In this document: positions 46,131 through 60,864 of the stretch, in pieces | Layout of the letters: each line of letters opens with the position of its first letter | Position numbering within the stretch: the stretch's first letter is position 1 | Assembly: GCA_035578155.1 (NCBI GenBank) | Contig: JAPWDM010000017.1 | Span: forward strand, 582,001 to 646,000 | Length of the DNA: 64,000 bases | Direction: 5' to 3' | From: Brachynemurus nebulosus | Taxonomy: Eukaryota; Arthropoda; Insecta; Neuroptera; Myrmeleontidae | The notes under the pieces: model-generated | What the model saw: only the letters and a program-made list of their open reading frames with translations | Told to the model about the DNA's origin: nothing | Databases searched by the model: none | Translations under genes and position numbers: made by a program

Positions 46131-47685
46131 TTTCTCGCTGCATTTGCAGTATCTTTGGGACCATTTGCAGCTGGTCTAGGCAAAGGTTATAGTTCACCGG
46201 CGATTGCTTCGTTACAAGATCATCAAGGTGCGTGGCGTAATTCAACAGTGTTTACCGTCACATCACAACAAGCATCATGGGTGGCTAGCCTTAGTCTGCT
46301 TGGTGCACTATTTGGTGCTTTATTAGGTGGTATTGCGATGAAATTTGGACGCCGACGTATACTTATTATAACCTCGGTGCCGTTTTCAATGTCTTGGATT
46401 GCTACCGTATTCGCAAATTGTGTGGAAATGATGTTTATCACTGCGTTTTTAGGAGGTTTTTGTTGCTCAATTATTCTTACTGTAACACAGGTAAGGAACC
46501 ATAATAATACTCAATTTGGCTATTGTTATTAATATTTGATTACTTTTTGGCTGTAGGTTTATATAAGTGAAATAGCCGTACGAGATATACGAGGCATACT
46601 GAGTGCATTACAAAAAATAGTTGGACATATGGGCATGCTAATTTCATTTAGTGTTGGTGCGTGGTTAGACTGGAGACAACTAGCAGCTATCGTATGTTTA
46701 GCACCCTTGTTATTGTGTTTTGGAGCCCTGTACGTTCCAGAAAGTCCAAGCTACTTGGCACTTTGTGGCAAAGACGCTGAAGCAGCTAGAAGTTTACAGT
46801 GGTTACGAGGTCCAACAGCAGATATTCGTATTGAACTTGCTACGATAAGAACAAATGTTCTAGCAAGTAGACAGGTAATTATCAATATACTTAGGAAAAA
46901 AATTTCTGGATCGTAATCGAAATTTCTGATTTTAGAATCATATTTTACGACCGCCTGCACTACGTGATATAGCATATCGTCTTTGGAAACCAGCATTGAC
47001 AACGTGTGGCTTAATGTTTTTCCAACGATTTTCCGGCGCGAATGCATTTAATTTTTACGCTGTACCAATATTCCGACAAACGTTCGGAGGAATGAATCCC
47101 CATGGTGCTGCAGTAGCTGTTTGCTTTGTGCAATTATTAGCTTCATGTATATCAGGCTTATTAATTGACGTTGTTGGACGTTTACCGTTGCTCATTGCTA
47201 GCAGTGTTTTTATGTCCCTCGCCTTAGCTGGTTTCGGTTCGTGTGCATATTACGAGGCGCATCAACGTCTAAAACTAACCACGAATAATTTAATGGGAAA
47301 CAGTGCATTTCCAGTCTCGTCCGGGGGCGATCATGACTGGATACCGTTGCTATGTGTTCTAATTTTTCAAATTGCATTTTCATTAGGAATAAGTCCAATA
47401 TCTACCCTACTTTCTAGTGAATTATTTCCACTAGAGTATAGAGGGTTAGGAAGTTCGTTAGCAATGTCATTCAGTTATGCGTGTGCTTTTGTTGGTGTGA
47501 AAACTTTTATTGATTTCCAAGACATGTTGGGTTTGCATGGTGCATTTTGGTTGTATGCGGCAATTTCAATGGCAGGATTAGCGTTTGTTATTTGTTGTGT
47601 GCCAGAAACGATGGGGAAGGATATGGATGAGATGAATCCAAAATATGTTCAATCGTTGGCGATTGTTTCGCATCCGAATCGATGA
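46131..47685 (+). CDS. Tret1: Facilitated trehalose/sugar transporter (Tret1-like), 3' three exons
   Basis: The exons are 46131-46490, 46557-46874 and 46936-47685, joined in phase 0 across introns of 66 and 61 bp with GT-AG borders. Together they encode 475 residues ending at TGA. This is an MFS sugar transporter of the plasma membrane; the family moves trehalose or hexoses down a gradient, for example out of fat body. Visible signatures: a first membrane segment FLAAFAVSLGPFAAGLG, GRRR after segment 2, VYISEIAVRDIRG, PESPSYL after segment 6, QRFSGANAFNFYAVPIF in segment 7, DVVGRLPLL, PLEYRGLGSS, and C-terminal PETMGK (usual PETKGK). Only a short cytosolic N-terminus is missing, in an upstream exon not found. 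The coding sequence is GC-richer than its surroundings. The family is certain; the exact substrate and orthology are inference. Confidence 0.9.
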
Positions 47686-47822
47686 TTGTACTTTATTTAA
47701 TGTACTCTAATTCTATTTTTTAGATATCGTGTTTTTAGAGTATGTAAAAATTATTTTTTCGTTTGTAGATCTCGTAAACAGATATATAAAAATTTATTGT
47801 TCCTTACATTGTTTTTAACGAA

Positions 47823-47828
47823 AATAAA
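47823..47828 (+). terminator. Poly(A) signal AATAAA of the transporter gene
   Basis: AATAAA lies about 138 bases after the stop codon and is followed by a T-rich stretch. Confidence 0.65.
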
Positions 47829-49050
47829 GTTTTAACATTATCTTCGAATTATTATGCGCAGTAGAAAAACGACATAAGTTATGCATATCAAAATTATTAT
47901 CTTAACTCCATTGAGTTAGCCAGAATACATATTTAAAGTTACTGAATACAAAATAAATAATGATTATTTTCTTGTATATTATGACAATCGGTCGATATTA
48001 ACATTTTAAACACATAAATATATTTTATGGTTTCGATCATTCGACAATGAACAACATCGTTCAATTTAATTTACATAAAATTAAAAATTATGTACTTATG
48101 TAAACAGAGCTTTATATATTTTTAAGAAATAAAAATTATTTTCTTTAAATGAAGAACACATAGGTAATAATAATAAATTATCTTTTATATTAATTTATTG
48201 TAAATAAAAAAAAAAATCGTGAGCAGCAGAACTCCGTCGTTAGAGTCGAATATTCTGGCTGTCATCTTCGAAACATTTGGATACTAACCTATTTATACAA
48301 AATTTCAACCCCCTAGTTTCATATTAAAGGTCTATAAGTGAACTTAAATTTCAAAAAAACCAGCGAAAGTGTCGACAAACCAACTTCGCCATCCTACTGA
48401 TCATCGTAAAAGACACCAAATAGTGACAAATTTATAGAATATTCTATTCGTCAAAGATATTGAAAAACCGGTTACATTATTGGACTGGTTTATTCTATTC
48501 ATCAGACAGTAAAGAAACCGGAAAACAGACTTCATTATTATGTCATCGAAAAAGTATTCAAAGAGCGCACTTAGAAGTTCTAGAGGTCGATTTTTAGTAT
48601 TTTTGTTGGTTATCGATTAGAACATTCAAGAACGTTTGTCAGATTTCGCCGTTTGACCTTTTTGTCAATGATCAAATCCAGTGATCAAATCTTTACCAGT
48701 TGATGAAAAGAATATTCCAGAATTTTTGTCAAATTGTACTATTTCGACTCTATTTTGCCTCTTTTTCGATGACTAATTCAGTGGTGAAGTCGGTTTTTTA
48801 ATATCATTGGAAGTTTTCGAATAAAATGTTTTGGAATCTTTTTCAGTGGCCAATCCTATGGCGAAGTGAATCTTTCAATATCCTTATATTGGTTTTTGAA
48901 TAGAATGTCCTGAAATCCTTTTCAATGTTCAACCTACTTGTAACAGTTTACAATATTAGGGTCCACCTCTCAAAAACACAGGAAATATTTTTATTTAAAA
49001 TTTGGATAAAAATATAGGTATGATATAATCAAGTTATTTAAAACCTTTCA
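47829..49050. other. Spacer with decayed dispersed repeats
   Basis: From about 48220 a relative of the GAGCAGCGG repeat (25265) starts, followed by a loosely repetitive tract of TTTGTCAATG/AATATTCCAGAA-type phrases to about 48960. No gene. Confidence 0.5.
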
Positions 49051-49051
49051 A

Positions 49052-49270
49052 CAAGATGGCCGTAGCTTATCGGTAACGCGACGGAGTGCGGATAGTGGGG
49101 CACAGGGATCGATTCTCGATTACAAGTAATTATTCAATTTTTTTCTTTTTTTTAATAACAATTAATTTATTAATTATGTTAACAAAATTAAGCTACGAAA
49201 TATTACTTGTCGCAAAATTAATGAATTAATATAATTTTTCTTAAAATCTTTTCTTTTTCGATATGAGTAA
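49052..49270 (+). mobile_element. tRNA-derived SINE (partial) and AT-rich tail
   Basis: AAGATGGCCGTAGCTTATCGG contains an A-box-like TAGCTTATCGG. CACAGGGATCGATTCTCG supplies a B-box-like GATCGATTC about 30 bases on. The body GCGACGGAGTGCGGATAGTG matches the copy at 55638-55712 on the minus strand. The tail 49150-49270 recurs inverted at about 54525-54645. Confidence 0.78.
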
Positions 49271-49492
49271 CGTAAAAGCCCCTATACCGGAATGCGATCA
49301 TATGTCCGAACAGTTTTGACATTTATATATTAATGAAATTATTTCTGAAAGAAACCTCTGATAACAAAAATTATTATTAATAGAATGATTATTTTTCAGT
49401 TTAAATTCACCTCGCATTTAATGTTTCTATACTTAATCAAAGAAATACATACATATATATTAAACAGTTTTTGCTGAATTATTGGGAGCATT

Positions 49493-49867
49493 CGAAACAC
49501 ACCTAGCCAAAGTGTCTTGATCTTACTTTTAAGAACATTACACTTGTTTTGAAGTGCTTTTGTCTTATTTTTGAGATATTTGTATAATCCTGTCTCACTT
49601 TCCATGTTCTTGAAAGAAGGGTGAAGGTATGTATACGATGTGATACGATGTATACTGAACGCTATTGCTTGATTACATATAAACTATGTATGCTAGAATC
49701 ATCGTATCACATCGTATACATACCTTCACCCTTCTCTCAAGAATATGGAAAGTGAGACAGGAATATACAAATATCTCCAAAGTAAGACAGAAGCACTTCA
49801 AAACAAGTGTAATGTTCTTAAAAGTAAGATCAAGACACTTTGGCTAGGTGCGTTTCGAATGCTCCCA
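49493..49867. mobile_element. Foldback MITE, family member 1 (375 bp)
   Basis: Ends TGGGAGCATTCGAAAC and GTTTCGAATGCTCCCA enclose arms of about 165 bp containing AGCCAAAGTGTCTTG, GAACATTACACTTGTTTTG and GGTATGTATACGATGTGATA. Another member lies at 59148-59520. A transcript would form a long near-perfect hairpin. Confidence 0.9.
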
Positions 49868-50903
49868 TCTCTTTTGTTTTCTCTCTCTTTGTCTCTGCTT
49901 ATTAATAGAAACACATGCCTTATAAATTTCAACATTTTCAAGTCCATTTTCCAAGTTAGCACAATAAAAATATACAAATAATTTTTATTAATCCAATTAA
50001 CAGATTAGAACAAATAAATCACCTTTTTATTTTGTTTAAGTATTATTTACAGACTTGTTTTAGTACTCGTTACAATTATTAACAATGTTTTTAATGTATT
50101 ATAAATATTTAGATATCCATATTATAAACATTTTTAATTTATTTTTCCTTCTAAAACACTTAGTCACTGTTTTATGTGTTATCACGTACAATAATTTTGT
50201 TTATGCCGAAATGTATAATCATTGATAAATCAAACATATTGATTTAAAACTTAAAATTTTTATTATTAAATGAAAATAGTAGCCACCTTAGGTTTAGAGT
50301 GATTTCGAAGTTAACTACTTAAAAATTCACTATGGTGTATGGGTAAGTTAGAAAACTATACGATGTTTATTAAGAGATCACTAGGTGTCGAAAGCCCTTA
50401 TTTCATTTTATTATGTAGAATAAGAATTATATTTATGCTTGACTCAAACCATTATACATACTATCTACGTCAAAAGATGTCACTATGTATTCCAACATTT
50501 TAAGAATTTATTTCCTAATTGATAGGCGTTCGGCGTTTGGTGTTAATATATTGTGTCCGTTTGTTTATACATCGCATCTTGAGAATAAAACTGTTGCAAC
50601 TGCAAACTTTTCGTTTTTGAGATTTTTATATCATTTGATTCAGCTACATTTAAGCTATCGATTGGTGAAATTTTCATCCTGAAATTCTAGAAGATAAAAA
50701 AGTTATAGTGCATAAACTTTTTTTAAATTTTAACAATCTAAGAATAAATGGTTTAAAAAATTTTTGTTGCATATACAGTTGTAACAAAGCGAAAACAAAA
50801 AAATAACTTTTTATTTAGGTTGAAAAAGGTATATGTATGTGATTTATTTTATTAAATGCATAAACAAGTAGCTACATGTTAGTTAGAGTGGATTGTAAGT
50901 ACT
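49868..50903. other. AT-rich spacer, no gene seen
   Basis: GTTGCAACTGCAAACTTTT at about 50593 has inverted relatives near 53490, possibly ends of one decayed repeat. Confidence 0.5.
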
Positions 50904-51333
50904 AGTGATGGAGAACTATCGATAGTCCCAACTATCGATAGTTCTGACTATCGATAGTCCCGACTATCGATAGTTACGATAATCGTGAAACTATCGATAG
51001 TTATCGACAGTTTATCGATAGTTTTTGATACCCAAGTTGGGCGGCATTTAGATAGCCGGCGAACAAAAAAAAAAAAAAGAAAAAAGGTCGCCGGTTTTAC
51101 GCTGGGGCGGAATTATTCCTTTTTGCCCGGAAATTCCCTTAAAATGGTTGTTTTTATATCTGGCTATAATTTCTACGAAATTTTTATTATCTTTAGTATT
51201 TATAAGTAAACGAAATGACTGAAAAAAAGTATCGAAAACTATCGATAGTAAAAAAAAAATATCGATAGTTTTCGATAGTCGTAACTATCGATAATTATCG
51301 ATAGTGCTATCGATAGTTCTCCACCACTAGTAG
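50904..51333. mobile_element. TIR element with 11 TATCGATA palindromes
   Basis: The ends TACTAGTGATGGAGAACTAT and ATAGTTCTCCACCACTAGTA are inverted. Six TATCGATA copies lie in the left part (50914-51022) and five in the right (51235-51320), with an unrelated centre of about 200 bp. TATCGATA is the DREF/BEAF-type site known from insects. The element is probably a hAT-type MITE; no clear target duplication. Confidence 0.82.
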
Positions 51334-51644
51334 GTACCTACAGAACTACACGCATTTTGGTATTCCTTCTTCGGTTATTATTTTACAATGTAAGTGAATA
51401 ATGATGTTCACAGTTTAGTTATATTGTTTATTGAGTTTAGACGAATCCTTTCGTATCATTATTGTTATTAAAATATAATTATAATTTATTTTAATTTCAA
51501 AATATGGACGCTGATAAAGAAAAAATTAAATTAACAGCTCTTTCTGAATTTAATCTTATAATTTACACAATTTAAACCATTCAGTTTAAACAGTTTAAAC
51601 CATATAATTTAAACAATTTTATCCATTTAAATAATGGGTAATTT

Positions 51645-52066
51645 TTGTCTTCTGCTTTAACTGTTAATTCGGATATATATTTTAATTTAGACGAAATTTT
51701 TCCAAATAATACTAATGGAAGTTTACCAACACCTGTTTCGGAAGGAAAGAAACGAAAGCGAAATCGCGATTTACGGGCGACAAATATACTAAAAGGTTTA
51801 ATTAATACAGGGTCAGAACATTATTCACTGAAAACTTAAAAATTTTTCCGGTAAAAACAAAAATTAAACCTGGATATTCCGGACAAAAATGTAAACTAAA
51901 ATGTGATACTAAAATATCTGAGTTTGATCGAAATATTTGTATAATAAAAACAGACAAACGTGTGAAAAACTTGAATCGGCAAAATATTGGTATAAAAAAA
52001 AATGTAAGAAACCATTTAAGTAAATTAAAATCCAAAAACAAAATCCAAAATTGCAGCAGCATATCC
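51645..52066 (+). pseudogene. Relic of a transposon-associated Cys-rich N-terminal domain
   Basis: A first frame (to 51839) contains PVSEGKKRKRNRDLRATNIL. After a frameshift near 51825 the next frame continues with ENLKIFPVKTKIKPGYSGQK, then CKLKCDTKISEFDRN. The pattern basic KRKR - NxxK - P - CxxxC - K-S-x-x-R is one I associate with a protein domain that recurs in insect transposon-like genes. Only this part is left and no catalytic domain is seen. Assignment is tentative. Confidence 0.5.
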
Positions 52067-52204
52067 CTAATAGTTACATATTCCTAATAGTTACAACAGA
52101 AGAAAAGTAACATAATATTTTCAGTTATATATGTTTAATTAATTACTTTTACTACTTAATGTCTAGCAAATTATTATAAATTGATTATTATTGCTTAATT
52201 TATG

Positions 52205-52700
52205 CTCTATTAGTCCCATTGATTTGGTCGGCAATAGAATATTTTCAAAAAAATTAGTTTTTCATACTTTACGTTTCGAAAACGTAAACTTTTGATCATA
52301 AATATTTCTTAAACGATGCGTCGTAGCTCAAAAATAACGAAATTTCTGAAGACTTAAGCGAAGTAAGTTATGGGTATTCCGAACATATTGGGACTATCAA
52401 AACTTACTTTTCGTTATCGAAAATTATCGATACCAAGTTATTCATCATAAACTGATTATAATTGATTGATTCAGACTCATTAGTCAAATTGATTTTGTCA
52501 TCAATAAAATATTTTCAAAAAAATTAGCTTTCAATACTTTTCGAAAACGTAAACTTTTGATCGTAAATATCTTATAAACGGTGCATCGTAGCTCAAAAAT
52601 AACGAAATTTTTGAAGGTTTAAGCGAAGCAAGTTATGGGTATTCCTAACATACTGGGACTGTCAAAACCTATTTTTCGTTATGGAAAATTATCGACATCG
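52205..52700. repeat. Tandem repeat, about 271-bp unit, two copies
   Basis: TTTTCAAAAAAATTAG recurs at about 52244 and 52514, followed in both by CGAAAACGTAAACTTTTGAT and CGTAGCTCAAAAATAACG. Confidence 0.88.
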
Positions 52701-55280
<2,580 letters not shown>

Positions 55281-55403
55281 ATCTTCTGCATCTGGGCATC
55301 CGACGTGTCTGGGTAACGTACTTAGTCGAGCGAATCCGGATTCCAGCTCGCATACCAAATTTCATAAGCATTAAACGTTTCGTTCGAGAGTTATCGCGTA
55401 CAC

Positions 55404-55483
<80 letters not shown>

Positions 55484-55712
55484 TTTAGTGAAGTAAATTT
55501 TCGGGTTCTAGAGGCTCCAAAACAAATTTCTACCATAGTGCCGGACTTAGGTCTTACCAAAAGAGCTGCTGTAAAAGCTGAATTTCCAGAATGCAAATCC
55601 GCTAAAAACAAATGTAAATTGAATAACCACCTTGTACCGCCGGGATTCGGCCCCGGTTCCCCACTATCCGCACTCCGTCGCACTACCATTGAGCTGCGGC
55701 CATCTTTTTTAT
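55281..55712 (-). mobile_element. tRNA-derived SINE with (TA)n and LINE-like tail
   Basis: On the minus strand the head GATGGCCGCAGCTCAATGG has an A-box-like part, and GGGGCCGAATCCCGG is a good B box. A body of about 150 bases follows, then a (TA)n array (55409-55480) and a tail whose plus-strand form contains CGCATACCAAATTTCATAAG. Such CCAAATTTCAT tails are typical of LINE-mobilised insect SINEs. An apparent 178-codon minus frame across it is incidental. Confidence 0.8.
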
Positions 55713-55722
55713 AGGCTTTAAA

Positions 55723-55726
<4 letters not shown>

Positions 55727-55801
<75 letters not shown>
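55727..55801. repeat. (TA)n microsatellite
   Basis: About 75 bp of TA units immediately upstream (minus sense) of the SINE head. Confidence 0.97.
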
Positions 55802-55803
<2 letters not shown>

Positions 55804-56249
55804 TAGTATTAAGGAACTAAAAAAATAGATGTAAAATACAATGTTAAAATTTGTCTACACTGGTGGGTTCTAATGTTTTTCAGTGGGCGTGCCTGAATGG
55901 GTAACGACGGTAACCGTAATTTTTAAATAGAGATTTTTAAAAAATACTATTATCTATCTATCTATATACACGATATAGTAAATAATAAGATATGCTCACG
56001 CGCAGGTGTGTTGTTGTTTCTTTCTATCATTATTACGTCACACGTGACAAAAAATTCAGACAGTCTGTTCATCGTGGTGTTTTTTTTGTAAACAAATTAA
56101 ATTGTCTTTATTTTGCAGTATTTTGATAATTTATTGCTTATAAATAAATAAATTTATCATATAATGGTCATAATGAATTAAACTGTGGACCAAATTATAT
56201 AAAAAGTTGAAAGAGCAGAATGTGTAAAATGTAATACGAATCTAGTCAT
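55802..56249. other. Spacer, no gene seen
   Basis: AT-rich; nothing supportable. Confidence 0.5.
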
Positions 56250-56550
56250 TGGTTACGTTCAGCAGATTTCAGCGCTTAATAAGCGATTAGTGATTAATTG
56301 CAACAGTTTTTTTATTCTGGTAAACGTTTTTTATATAAGGACGATGACAGTTAACGTTTGACAAGCAACCAGCCAATCAGTGTTGACTATTTCCGACAAC
56401 ACATTCCGCTTCTTTGCAGCGTACTTTAAATATGATGGAAAACATGGCGACCGTTGAGTAAACATGTTGCAACTCAACGGAAACAAAAATACCATTCAGC
56501 AGAAAATCATAAACCGTTTTGCAACTGTTGCGTTCTGCTGAACGTAACCA
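56250..56550. mobile_element. MITE, 301 bp, 17-bp terminal inverted repeats
   Basis: Ends TGGTTACGTTCAGCAGA and TCTGCTGAACGTAACCA are exact complements. If the repeat starts at GG, a 3-bp ATT duplication flanks it. Non-coding. Confidence 0.85.
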
Positions 56551-56829
56551 TTATATTTTCGAAGCAAAGTGTTTTTTAGAATAAGAATTTTAAACCGGAA
56601 AATTGTAGAATCATTAGATTATATGTAGAAAAAGAAAAGTGAATGATTATAATATTAAGAGCGAAAACTGTGGATTATTATTGTAAAAAGAAAATTGATG
56701 GATGGGAAAGAGGTACAAAAATATTATTATTGTAAAAAGAAAATTGATTAAAATTAGTAACTAAAGAAATAATTTGCTAAAATTTATTTAAAATGCCGAG
56801 AAAGAAAATGTTTAGCGGGTTATTCAGGG

Positions 56830-57222
56830 TTGCAGAAAAAAAATTCGAATTTTTTTTTTCTTCGTCATCAAGAATCATCATTTAAAATTTGGAAACGAAA
56901 TATGAAACGGTCGCCGAGTTATATGTATATACATTATATATGCAGTAAAGTGGCTGATTTGTCCTCTTGGATACACGTATCTGTTTTTAATAAAGTATCA
57001 GAACCCTTATTAAAACTTTTCGATGTGCTGGGGTTTAACGTTGGACCGCACGCATAGAATTACATTAATAAAAAAGACAACGAACGTGTTAAAATTTCGG
57101 AAAAACACTGCATTGGAAAATCTAAAAAGGCGAGAACTGCCAAAAATCAAATGATTGCTGAGAGGGAAGAAGTATATGAGGAAATTCTCGGACTTTTGTA
57201 TGATCCTGGGATAGTGGACTAA
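56830..57222 (+). pseudogene. C-terminal relic of a transposon-type protein (one nonsense codon)
   Basis: A single frame runs from about 56830 to TAA at 57220-57222 with one TAG at 57055-57057. It contains VFNKVSEPLLKLFDVLGFNV, then GPHA(stop)NYINKKDNERV, KSKKARTAKNQ and a terminal EEILGLLYDPGI. The order NKG/NKV - long helix - lGinpG - DxxR - K-x-R - YxPGi at the extreme C-terminus is one I associate with the tails of a family of uncharacterised insect transposon-like proteins. The upstream catalytic part is absent. Confidence 0.5.
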
Positions 57223-57337
57223 ATAAATGTAATCAATTTTTTTGTATTTAATTGATTTTAATACAAAAAAATTACAAAAAAGTCTTTAAACGCATTTTAC
57301 TAAAAACTACTATTCCAAATCGGCTATCATTCTGTAA

Positions 57338-57771
57338 GGCCAGGCGCACATTGAGCTGCGTCACGCAGTAAACACAGGGCAGGGCAGAGCAGGAAAGCAC
57401 GTGTGGTCGAGCGCACATTGAGACGCAGTTAACGCAGACAGGGCAACGCAGTTTCTATGACTCTTGTTGTAGAACGAGGTAACACGAATTTAAAAGCAGA
57501 GCAGAGCAGAGAAGCACTATTTTTCTTCAATTTCTTCAGTTGTTTTCATTTCGACGAAATAAAACCAACTAAAACTCGAGAACGTGTTACAATGTCGCGC
57601 AGCATTGCACAGTTTCTGTGTCACATTCACGAGTGCCACATCGATCTCGTGCGACGCATTGCTGCTCTGCTCTGCTCTGCGTTTCAATTCGCGCTGTCCC
57701 GTTCTACAACACGAGTCACCGAAACTGCGCTGCCCTGCCTGCGTTAACTGCGTCTCAATGGGCGCTCGGCC
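57338..57771. mobile_element. TAA-flanked MITE (PIF/Harbinger-like), 434 bp
   Basis: Ends GGCCAGGCGCACATTGAG and CTCAATGGGCGCTCGGCC are inverted, flanked by TAA (57335-57337 and 57772-57774). Subterminal inverted sequence continues (GCAGAGCAGAGCAG / CTGCTCTGCTCTGC; GTTGTAGAACG / CGTTCTACAAC). It is much GC-richer than its surroundings. Overlapping short frames in it are artefacts. Confidence 0.85.
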
Positions 57772-57774
57772 TAA

Positions 57775-58536
57775 TCCATAGCTCTCTATTAATTATAACG
57801 TACAAGGGTAGATTGGAAGCGTAACAATTTTTTTAGTCACTAAACCTAAAAAATTCACTCCCTTTAAATTTCAACCCTTTTTTACAGACAAAATTAACAA
57901 AAAAAAAAAAAATCGGGATTTTTCGATTTTTTTTTCAAAAGCTTAACACTTTTTTATTTTCTTTCTGAACCTATATAGCTTTAGGTTTAGGGACTCAGAA
58001 AATTTGTTTTCTTCAAAACCCCGTTCGTTTTTCTAATTTCTAATCACCCGTTGAGGCTGTGTGCTGATAGCCGTAAAATATATATTTTTTTTTTTTTTTT
58101 TTTTTTGAAGCGTCGACTTTGACACTATGTCTAAAATACATTTTGATCGGGAAAAAGAAAATTAAAATTTTCTTTGATAGTTAAGGGAGTGCCTAACAGT
58201 GTGTATAAGGTTCCAAATCGATTGCGTATAAGGTTTCTTTAGAAAAAATTATTGAAAATGTGTCTTTTTTTAGCTTCTAAACCTGAATTAACCCCTTAAT
58301 AAAATTATTAATAAAATTTTACACAACAAGCATTTTATTTATTTTTAATTCAATAAGAAAGTAAATTTAAAATATTATAATCGTGCCATACGTAAAACAT
58401 ATACACTTATTATATAAAATTAACATAACATAAAAGCGATATTTCGAAATTCTTGTCACGCGATGACGACATGTGCAGAACTAAACCACTTTTGTATAGC
58501 TATTTAGCATATCTTATTATTTACTATACTGTGATA

Positions 58537-58611
<75 letters not shown>

Positions 58612-59145
58612 ATATTGTAATTTTTTTATTTTCTTGAATTTCTTGAGCTAAAATTGTATTTCGAAATGTACCTAATACGTAGACTCCGTATTGAGCCAGC
58701 AGATAGGAATAAATAATAAATTTTGACCAACTATACAATCTTCTCCTCTAGTCTTTTTGGGTTTACTTTCACATGATATCAAAAATAAATACCTTGTATT
58801 CCAGTATTTAAGTCAAAAAACATTTACAATACTTATTTTAGAGTACCTATTAAAGTGGCAATATACCAAAAATTACATTTCCTTATTTATTCCCTTCTAG
58901 CTACCAACCACAAGAAATTTTCTTTAAATAATCGCAAAAAGTACTTATTTTTATAATTCTCATATCATATTCTAATGATTCGTAAATAATTGTATATAAC
59001 ATTTTAATTTTTCACCGAAAGTATTTTAAAAAGTGCTGACAAAAAGAGTAGGCTGTATCAGCTACACGCCTACGGGTGTTTTGAAAGTGGCAACGTCTGC
59101 CTGTAATGAATGAAATTAAACTGAAAATAACTGAAAACATAAAAC
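57775..59145. other. Spacer with homopolymers and (TA)n at 58545-58600
   Basis: A T run at about 58087-58106 and a (TA)n bordered by TGTG units are the only features. No gene. Confidence 0.6.
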
Positions 59146-59147
59146 TA

Positions 59148-59520
59148 TGGGCCTATTCGTATCGCTATTAGCCAAAGTGTCTTGCTCTTACTTTTAAGAA
59201 CATTACACTTGTTTTGAAGTGTACTCTCCTTACTTTTGAGATATTTGTATATTCCTCTCTCACTTTCCATGTTCTTGACAGAAGGGTGAGGGTATGTATA
59301 CGATCTATACCGAACGCTATTCAGTATACATCGTCTACATACCTTCACCTTAGCGTTCGGTATATCGTATACATACCTTCACCCTTCTCTCAAGAACATG
59401 GAAAGTGAGACAGGAATATACAAATATCTCAAAAGTAAGGAGAGTACACTTCAAAACAAGTGTAATGTTCTTAAAAGTAAGAGCAAGCCACTTTGGCTAA
59501 TAGCGATACGAATAGGCCCA
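59148..59520. mobile_element. Foldback MITE, family member 2 (373 bp, TA duplication)
   Basis: Ends TGGGCCTATTCGTATCGC and GCGATACGAATAGGCCCA are exact complements, flanked by TA (59146-59147 and 59521-59522). The arms share AGCCAAAGTGTCTTGCTC-type and GAACATTACACTTGTTTTG sequences with 49493-49867. The TA duplication suggests mobilisation by a Tc1/mariner-type transposase. Confidence 0.9.
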
Positions 59521-59522
59521 TA

Positions 59523-60860
59523 CTTTAATACAAATGACATAAAATATCAAATTGTATCAAATTAATAAGTATTCTATACCTACTTTTTAATTTGTGTTAA
59601 AAGGATAAATATACATGATAAGTAGTATTTAGCTAAAACCTTAAGAATGCGAATATGCGAAAGCAGTCTTGAATATATCACTTCTTGTTTGCCAGAAACA
59701 ATTAAGAATAAACAGATTCATATTTCGATGGCTAAATTCTAATATGTCGTATTCCCATAGGATGGAATTTTCTAGAGATACAAAATATGTAAATAACTAT
59801 TTTGACGTCTCTTGAAAACAACATCTTTTTGCCTAGGTAGTGATAAAAATTTAAGACCTATTTCGAAATATTTTTAAAAATAATTAATTTAGGACATTTT
59901 AATTGTTAATTTTATTTAATTAAAAATTTAATAATTACACGACATTTTAAAATTTACAAAAATAAAGCATTTCAGTTGTTTAAAGCTTCGTGACCTTTTC
60001 GAATTAAATAAACAATCATATGTTTTAGTTTAAAAATGATACAAATACAAATTTTGAAAAGGTTTGAGTTATGACATATTAGAGTTTAGCCATCGATTTG
60101 TAATACTACTTTTTCATACTGATTTGTTATGCGAAGAGAGACGTTGTTATGTCAAAACATCATCACATGCTTATATTTTATGTTTTTGATATTTGCAGGC
60201 TGGAACTGCAAATTCAAGAAAAAAAAAATTTTTAGTAATATTTAAAATGAAAAAATTAAGTATATTCTTAATACTACATTTAAAGATATTAAATATTCAA
60301 ATATATATTTCAGAAAAAAAAAGAAAAAATATTTATATTTTCAAAGGAAAGATTAAATATATTTTTATTCTAATTACCATAAATTTTAATCGTAAATTTC
60401 TAATGCACTGTTCATAAACAACGAAGCTTTAGAAATTTTGTTTGAACCTACTGAACATAATAACTATATTAGGTTTCTTACTTAATAAAATAGCGACAAT
60501 AATTTTTAAATTGATATATACATTTAATAAAAAACTGTTTTTAATTACTAAAAAGAACTATAAATAAATTGCTCACGTTATATAAAAAAAAGTAAATCGT
60601 TACTTAATTTGACAATAGTATATATTTATATTATTATAAATAATGTTACATAATTAAGTTAGAAATTGCGAATATAAAATTTTAACTGTAGTATTTATTA
60701 TAAATCAAATTTTTACATATTCGATATAAAATAAAATAGATATATAAAAATATGTTTTTCGTACTCAACCATATGAAAATATGTTAATATTACATAAAAA
60801 TTTTCAAAAAAGTGTTTAGAATTTTTTAGACAGATTCAAGTTGTGATCACCTTTGTTGTA
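59523..60860. other. AT-rich spacer, no gene seen
   Basis: No coding or structural signal that I can support. Confidence 0.55.
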
Positions 60861-60864
60861 TTAA

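Noticed and set aside
49055..49115. A genuine tRNA gene
   Set aside because: The A and B boxes are imperfect, no cloverleaf can be drawn, and the sequence recurs with a SINE body at 55.6 kb.
57457..57824. Three overlapping plus-strand frames
   Set aside because: They overlap in the GC-rich inverted arms of the TAA-flanked MITE, and none has a recognisable domain.
60193..60417. 74-codon Lys/Ile-rich frame
   Set aside because: It is typical of chance frames in AT-rich DNA.
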